A DNA stretch of 5,453 nt, from contig CALJUK010000098.1 in NCBI GenBank assembly GCA_937975745.1, positions 1 to 5,453 of the forward strand. The letters run 5' to 3'. The notes beneath the pieces were generated by a model that saw nothing but the letters and a program-made list of their open reading frames with translations, ran no database searches and had not been told where the DNA came from. The translations under genes were made by a program, and so were the position numbers. The DNA comes from an uncultured Planctomycetaceae bacterium. Lineage in GTDB: Bacteria > Planctomycetota > Planctomycetia > Planctomycetales > Planctomycetaceae. Within the stretch, counting starts at the first letter, position 1, and each line of letters begins with the position of its first letter. Of the stretch, positions 4,067-5,453 are shown piece by piece.

Positions 4067-5453
4067 TCACAACCTGTTGGGCAACCCGTCCCGTTCACTG
4101 TAGCGTTTTCCCGATCTCAATGCGTCCATAAAGCGAACCGGACCATTCTGGAGTGGGGGCAAAAGCGACTTTTTCCCGTCGAGGTCCGCGATGATTTGCT
4201 GGACTCCCTCGAGCTGACTCTTCAGCGAGGCCAGCATGTCCCTGGCTCCCTGGACCACATCGGCGGGCGCCTTGCTGACGAAGCTCTGGTTTTCGAGTTT
4301 CTTCTCGTGTCCTGTAATCAACCCGCTCAATCGCTTCGCTTCGACCTGTTGCCGGCGGAGTTCTGCCTCGCGATCGATGATCCCTTCCAGCGGGACAAAA
4401 CCGTCAGCATCTTTCAGAGAGAATCCTGCCGACCCACTGGGCCGTTCGACAGTCACGCCGGCAGCTTCCAGCAGCGTGTCGGCCAGGTTCTGGAACTGGT
4501 CGGCGACTTCGTGCATGGCGTCGGCGACTTCGGCCGTACAGCGGACGTAAATTTTGAGCGGCGTCGTCGGGCCGATGTTGTAGATGGCCCGCACGTTGCG
4601 GACGGCGGCGATTGTCTCCTGCAGCCGGGCAAACCGGGCTTCGAGTGCGGCATCCCGGAAAGATTCCGGCAGCTTGGGCCAAGCCGCCTTGATGGCTCGC
4701 GGAGCACTCGCCTGAGGGGACAACAATCCCCGTTCGGGGGCGACCTCGTTGAGTCGTTCCCAGATTTCCTGTGCGATGAACGGTGTGAAAGGTTGCAGCA
4801 TCCGGACCAGCGTGTCGACCACGCCGACCAGCACGCGTTGAGCGGCCGGTCGCAACGCCTCGTCGCGCAGTCGGGGCTTGATCATCTCCAGGTACCAGTC
4901 GCAGAACTCGTTCCAGGTGAAGTCCCGTAGTGTTCGGGTGGCAGCATCGAACTGATATCGGCCGAGCAGTGTTTCCAACTCGCCGAGAACGTTTGACAGA
5001 CGGCTTAAGATCCAGCGGTCCTCGAGTGCGAGTTCCGACTCGGCTACATCGCCCGGTGTGTAGCCTTCCAGATTCATCAATGCGAACCGGCAGGCGTTCC
5101 ACAGCTTGTTGCAGAAGTTGCGGCCGTATTCAAACCGTTCGCTCACCATTCGGGCCACGGGAGCGTCCGTGTCGGGGTCAAAGTTGGGACTGGTGTATTG
5201 CGAGCGGTTCTTGCACGCCTTGCAGTGGACTGTCGGCTTGACGTTACCGTCCGGTTTGGCCTTCTGGTGCGCGAGTGTCTGCGGAATGACTTCGCCGCAA
5301 TGAGGGCACTCGTATCCGATGGGCAACCGCACGTCCTGGGTCTCACCAGCGAACGACGTAATGGTGAAGCGGACGGCGTCGGTGCCGTATTTGTCGATCA
5401 AATCCATCGGGTCGACGCCGTTCCCCTTGGACTTCGACATGGTCTGGCCGAAA
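4067..5453 (-). CDS. valS: Valyl-tRNA synthetase, C-terminal part (5' end beyond the right edge)
   Basis: Class I aminoacyl-tRNA synthetase that charges tRNA-Val in the cytosol. The window shows about 462 codons to a TGA at 4067-4069; the N-terminal catalytic half, with the HIGH and editing regions, lies off the right edge. The visible part begins FGQTMSKSKGNGVDP, the KMSKS loop with Thr in place of the first Lys. Numbering from the Met of that loop: GTDAVRFTI (19-27) ends the catalytic core; a Cys4 insert spans about 42-102 (CPHC 45-48, CKAC 73-76); RNFCNKLWNACRFALMNLEG (107-126) resumes the canonical sequence; the anticodon-binding helical domain covers about 136-270 (DRWILSRL, TWNEFCDWYLE, LVRMLQPFTPFIAQEIWE); and FVPLEGIIDREAELRR (348-363) opens the C-terminal coiled-coil arm to about 425. 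A roughly 30-residue tail follows the coil. Downstream is the BFN gene. Confidence 0.96.
   Translation of the reverse strand, partial: FGQTMSKSKGNGVDPMDLIDKYGTDAVRFTITSFAGETQDVRLPIGYECPHCGEVIPQTLAHQKAKPDGNVKPTVHCKACKNRSQYTSPNFDPDTDAPVARMVSERFEYGRNFCNKLWNACRFALMNLEGYTPGDVAESELALEDRWILSRLSNVLGELETLLGRYQFDAATRTLRDFTWNEFCDWYLEMIKPRLRDEALRPAAQRVLVGVVDTLVRMLQPFTPFIAQEIWERLNEVAPERGLLSPQASAPRAIKAAWPKLPESFRDAALEARFARLQETIAAVRNVRAIYNIGPTTPLKIYVRCTAEVADAMHEVADQFQNLADTLLEAAGVTVERPSGSAGFSLKDADGFVPLEGIIDREAELRRQQVEAKRLSGLITGHEKKLENQSFVSKAPADVVQGARDMLASLKSQLEGVQQIIADLDGKKSLLPPLQNGPVRFMDALRSGKRYSERDGLPNRL

Noticed and set aside
4196..4930. A 244-codon plus-strand frame opposite valS
   Set aside because: It is antisense to the anticodon-binding and coiled-coil regions of valS, and its composition follows the opposite strand.

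Overview
The window looks like chromosomal DNA from a planctomycete-like bacterium with a GC content somewhat above 50%. This is an inference from protein style: the valyl-tRNA synthetase carries a Cys4 insert, the bifunctional-nuclease protein is close to the short planctomycete form, and a DHS-fold protein and an AmmeMemoRadiSam gene set are present. No 16S rRNA or other decisive marker is visible.

Layout, left to right. (1) Bases 1-546 hold the middle part of a deoxyhypusine-synthase-like gene on the plus strand. It enters from the left edge and loses family similarity at about base 438. (2) Bases 451-635 are a complete minus-strand tRNA-Leu(CAG) unit: promoter, 85-nt tRNA and rho-independent terminator. 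The open frame of the left gene runs antisense through the terminator and into the tRNA. (3) Bases 726-3383 hold an AmmeMemoRadiSam locus. A radical SAM enzyme (amrS, minus) is divergent from a single gene (plus) that fuses the MEMO1-like domain (AmrB) to the AMMECR1 domain (AmrA). The roughly 190-base divergent gap contains a 16-bp palindrome and an 18-bp tandem duplication. (4) Bases 3384-3647 are a non-coding convergent gap with two oppositely oriented CT-rich hairpin repeats. (5) Bases 3648-5453 hold a short bifunctional-nuclease family gene just downstream of the 3' two-fifths or so of valS, both on the minus strand and probably cotranscribed.

How the genes relate. The three AmmeMemoRadiSam domains occur together widely but their shared substrate is, to my knowledge, not established. 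The divergent pair with a common control region and the AmrB-AmrA fusion argue that the three act together at fixed stoichiometry. The tRNA-Leu and valS/BFN units are housekeeping neighbours. The parts most worth a second look are the AmrB-AmrA fusion and its control region, unusual residues in AmrS, the truncated DHS-like gene abutting the tRNA terminator, and the Cys4 insert in ValS.
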